Source of the DNA: Rhodococcus sovatensis
GTDB taxonomy: Bacteria; Actinomycetota; Actinomycetes; Mycobacteriales; Mycobacteriaceae
Assembly: GCF_037327425.1 (NCBI RefSeq)
Contig: NZ_CP147846.1
Location: 5,766,001-5,830,000, forward strand
Length of the DNA stretch: 64,000 bases
Reading direction: 5' to 3'
Below the pieces are notes generated by a model. That model ran no database searches. It had not been told where the DNA came from and was given only the letters and a program-made list of their open reading frames with translations. This document shows positions 62,032 through 64,000 of this stretch, in pieces. The position numbers and the translations under genes were made by a program. Numbering within the stretch: position 1 is the first letter of the stretch; every line of letters starts with the position of its first letter.

Positions 62032-62951
62032 CGCGGTGCACCGACCGCGGCATCGCTGGGGGTCTCGCTGTTCGAGAGCCGTGTATTCGACAGCGTGGTG
62101 GTGATCCGGGTGAACGCCGAACTCGCGGCTTCGACAACATCGATGACCTTGTGATAGTTACTGGGGAAGATTCGCGCCACCAGATCGGGAATCTTGGCAC
62201 TCGCTCCGATCAGCACGCGGGGGCGACGTCGCGCGACCCCGTCCATGATCGTGCTGGCTGCAGTCTCGGCGCTGATCGTCAGGATGCTCTCGAACTCCAG
62301 GCTGGCGCGCCGCGCCGCCGCTGCTTCCTCGGTGGTCATCAACGACCCAATTCGAGCCTGCCGTGCAATGTTGGTCTTGATGCCGCCCGGATGTACGCAG
62401 GTGACACCGACTTCGGTCCCGGCAAGCTCGGCTCGGAGTCCTTCGGTAAACCCACGGATGCCGAATTTGCTTGTAGCGTAGGGAATATTTTGGGCGGGCG
62501 CAACAAGTCCGAATACGCTCGAGACGTTGACGATGTGCGAACCGGGGTTCGACAGCAGGCGGGGCAGCAGCGCGCGGGTAAGCAGAATGGGTGCACCCAG
62601 ATTGATGTCGATCAGCCAGTCGAATTCTTCCTCGCTGATCTGCTCGAATGCGCCGGTCATTGCGACGCCGGCATTGTTCACCAGCAGTGAAAGTTCGGTG
62701 AATTCGACGGCCAGCTTGTCTCCGAGTTCACGGGTGGCCGCGCGATCGGAAAGGTCGACTGTGAACAGGGAGACCGTGCTTCGAGGGCACTGGGTGCTGA
62801 CGATCGACGACGTGTCCGCGAGGCCAGCCGAGTCCCGGTCCAGAAGAACCAGGTTCATCCCGCGCCCCGCGAGTGCTCGCGCCAACTCGCGGCCTATTCC
62901 ACTCGCTGCACCGGTAATCACAGCGGTGCCGGAGAAGTCGAATTCACGCAT
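62028..62951 (-). CDS. Short-chain dehydrogenase/reductase
   Basis: A 307-residue SDR with VITGAASGIGRELA, NNAG, catalytic Ser in NVSSVFG and YATSKFG. The extended C-terminus (about 60 residues beyond the catalytic core) is typical of actinomycete SDRs in lipid or ketone pathways. It overlaps both neighbours and probably makes the ketone that the monooxygenase oxidises. Confidence 0.92.
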   Translation of the reverse strand: MREFDFSGTAVITGAASGIGRELARALAGRGMNLVLLDRDSAGLADTSSIVSTQCPRSTVSLFTVDLSDRAATRELGDKLAVEFTELSLLVNNAGVAMTGAFEQISEEEFDWLIDINLGAPILLTRALLPRLLSNPGSHIVNVSSVFGLVAPAQNIPYATSKFGIRGFTEGLRAELAGTEVGVTCVHPGGIKTNIARQARIGSLMTTEEAAAARRASLEFESILTISAETAASTIMDGVARRRPRVLIGASAKIPDLVARIFPSNYHKVIDVVEAASSAFTRITTTLSNTRLSNSETPSDAAVGAPR

Positions 62952-64000
62952 GAGAGTGTCCTTTTCGTGGGGTAGATGGGGCCGGTACCGAAGCGAGTGG
63001 CGAGGATATGGAGGTGATGCGCTTTCCGAACAGCAGCTCCGTCTCCTCGTCCAGTTCCGATCTGAACATTTTGAGGTCGCGGAGATAGTTCTGGTGGAGC
63101 CGCCATGGCGTGCGATCGCCTTGACGCGGGAATGCCTCGACGGCTCTCTGCACGTATCCGGACTTCAAGTCCACGAACGCGCTTCCGATGGAAACCGAGG
63201 GCTTGATGGGGACCACGTAGTCGACGTCGCGGTCGGACAGGTGGTCGAGCATGGCGGCGATGCGTGCGCTGACGAGATCGGCCTTCAAGGTCCACGAGTT
63301 GTTGGTGTATCCCATCACCAGATTGAAGTTCGGCACACCCGAGAGCATCATTCCCTTGAACACCACGGTGTCGGGCAGGTCGACCTTCTCGCCGTCGACG
63401 GTCAGCTCGATACCACCGATCGGGAGCATGGTCAGGCCGGTGGCGCTGACGACGATGTCGGCTTCGATCAGTCGGCCGGATTCGGTCCGCACACCGGTGG
63501 CCTCGAAGCAGCCGACCGAATCGGTGACGATGTCGGCCTTTCCGCTCTCGATGCAGTCGAACAGGTCGCCGTCGGGTACCACACAGACTCGTTGATCCCA
63601 CGGGTCGTAGGGGGGTGCGAAGTCCACGTCGACGGGGTAGTCCGGGCCGAGGCGTTTGACGGTGTCACGTCGGATGAGCCACCGGGAGATGGCCGGAAAC
63701 TTCTTCGAAAGTTCGTAAGACACAACGTTCCCGACCACGTATTTCCAGAACAGGATCTTGCGACCCAGCTGCGGGGAGAGTAGCGCGGTGATCCTTTCGC
63801 TGAACGGGTCGACGGCAGGTACGGACACGATGTACGTCGGGGTCCGCTGCAGCATGGTGACGTGTTCGGCGTCCCGCGCGAGGTTCGGCACCAGGGTGAT
63901 CGCGGTGGCACCGCTTCCGATAACCACGACCTTCTTGCCGGACCAGTCCAGGTCTGTCGGCCAGAACTGAGGTGTGACCATAGTTCCGTCGAATGTGTTC
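62944..64000 (-). CDS. Flavin-dependent (Baeyer-Villiger type) monooxygenase, N-terminus beyond right edge
   Basis: At least 352 residues of a class B flavoprotein, open to the window edge through NTFDGTMVTPQFWPTDLDW. The second Rossmann motif VVVIGSGATAITL, RTPTYIVSVPAVDPF and VVSATGLTML are typical of CzcO/BVMO-like actinomycete proteins. The FAD-binding N-terminus and FxGxxxHxxxW signature would lie outside the window. It overlaps the SDR by eight bases. Confidence 0.9.
   Translation of the reverse strand, partial: NTFDGTMVTPQFWPTDLDWSGKKVVVIGSGATAITLVPNLARDAEHVTMLQRTPTYIVSVPAVDPFSERITALLSPQLGRKILFWKYVVGNVVSYELSKKFPAISRWLIRRDTVKRLGPDYPVDVDFAPPYDPWDQRVCVVPDGDLFDCIESGKADIVTDSVGCFEATGVRTESGRLIEADIVVSATGLTMLPIGGIELTVDGEKVDLPDTVVFKGMMLSGVPNFNLVMGYTNNSWTLKADLVSARIAAMLDHLSDRDVDYVVPIKPSVSIGSAFVDLKSGYVQRAVEAFPRQGDRTPWRLHQNYLRDLKMFRSELDEETELLFGKRITSISSPLASVPAPSTPRKGHSHA

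Overview
The window reads as a high-GC actinomycete chromosome, most likely a mycolic-acid genus close to Rhodococcus. That placement is an inference from a DUF3068 (PorA-type) envelope protein, PucR, SorC and FadR-type regulators, a DUF2236 oxygenase, tightly overlapped ATGA/GTGA operons and many GTG starts. No rRNA, tRNA or CRISPR array was seen. Almost everything is accessory catabolism: oxidoreductases, hydrolases, two ABC importers and a regulator for nearly every block. Broken genes are frequent.

1-9.6 kb. A partial arylsulfatase runs off the left edge. Next come a frameshifted D-2-hydroxyacid dehydrogenase remnant and a DUF1636 metal-binding protein. Divergent from DUF1636 is a three-gene chain joined by ATGA overlaps: a 52-residue peptide, an APH-fold kinase and an enolase paralog with altered active-site residues, followed by a LysR regulator. 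A second, decayed DUF1636 copy retains a homologous upstream region. It precedes an amidohydrolase and a protein made of two alpha/beta-hydrolase domains, closed by a strong hairpin terminator.

9.6-23.4 kb. A possible IS terminal remnant and a hairpin precede a 2-oxoglutarate/Fe(II) oxygenase. Then come an FAH-family hydrolase with a near-perfect palindrome upstream, a DUF3068 protein, a cupin and SnoaL-like pair, a type-B carboxylesterase, a GlcD-like FAD oxidase, a convergent PucR regulator, and a complete class I P450 system (P450, ferredoxin, ferredoxin reductase).

23.7-43.6 kb. This is a divergent catabolic region around a FadR-type GntR regulator. The leftward arm encodes a class III aminotransferase, two aldehyde dehydrogenases, a zinc alcohol dehydrogenase, a cupin remnant and a DAO-type flavoprotein. 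The rightward arm encodes a peptide/nickel-type ABC importer, a four-carbon acid-sugar kinase and class II aldolase (OtnK/OtnC-like), a luciferase-like monooxygenase, a zinc dehydrogenase, a flavin reductase, a RibBA-like protein lacking key RibB residues, a cupin, and a frameshifted PPOX-family gene. The same 15-mer, containing TTGTCCAACAA (FadR-family consensus TNGT-N3-ACNA), lies upstream of both arms. I infer that one regulator controls import and breakdown of a single unidentified substrate.

43.6-52.5 kb. A polyol/sugar operon: polyol dehydrogenase, ribose-type ABC importer, FGGY kinase, RPE-like protein, SIS-domain (PHI-like) isomerase and SorC regulator.

52.5-64 kb. A DUF2236 oxygenase gene is broken by a frameshift and by an IS5-type insertion with a CTAG duplication. 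Beyond it lie an aldehyde dehydrogenase, an AraC regulator, a flavin monooxygenase, an SDR/AhpD-like/TetR group, and a leftward group of FAD monooxygenase (cut by the right edge), SDR and HSL-type esterase, which looks like a ketone/ester (Baeyer-Villiger type) pathway.
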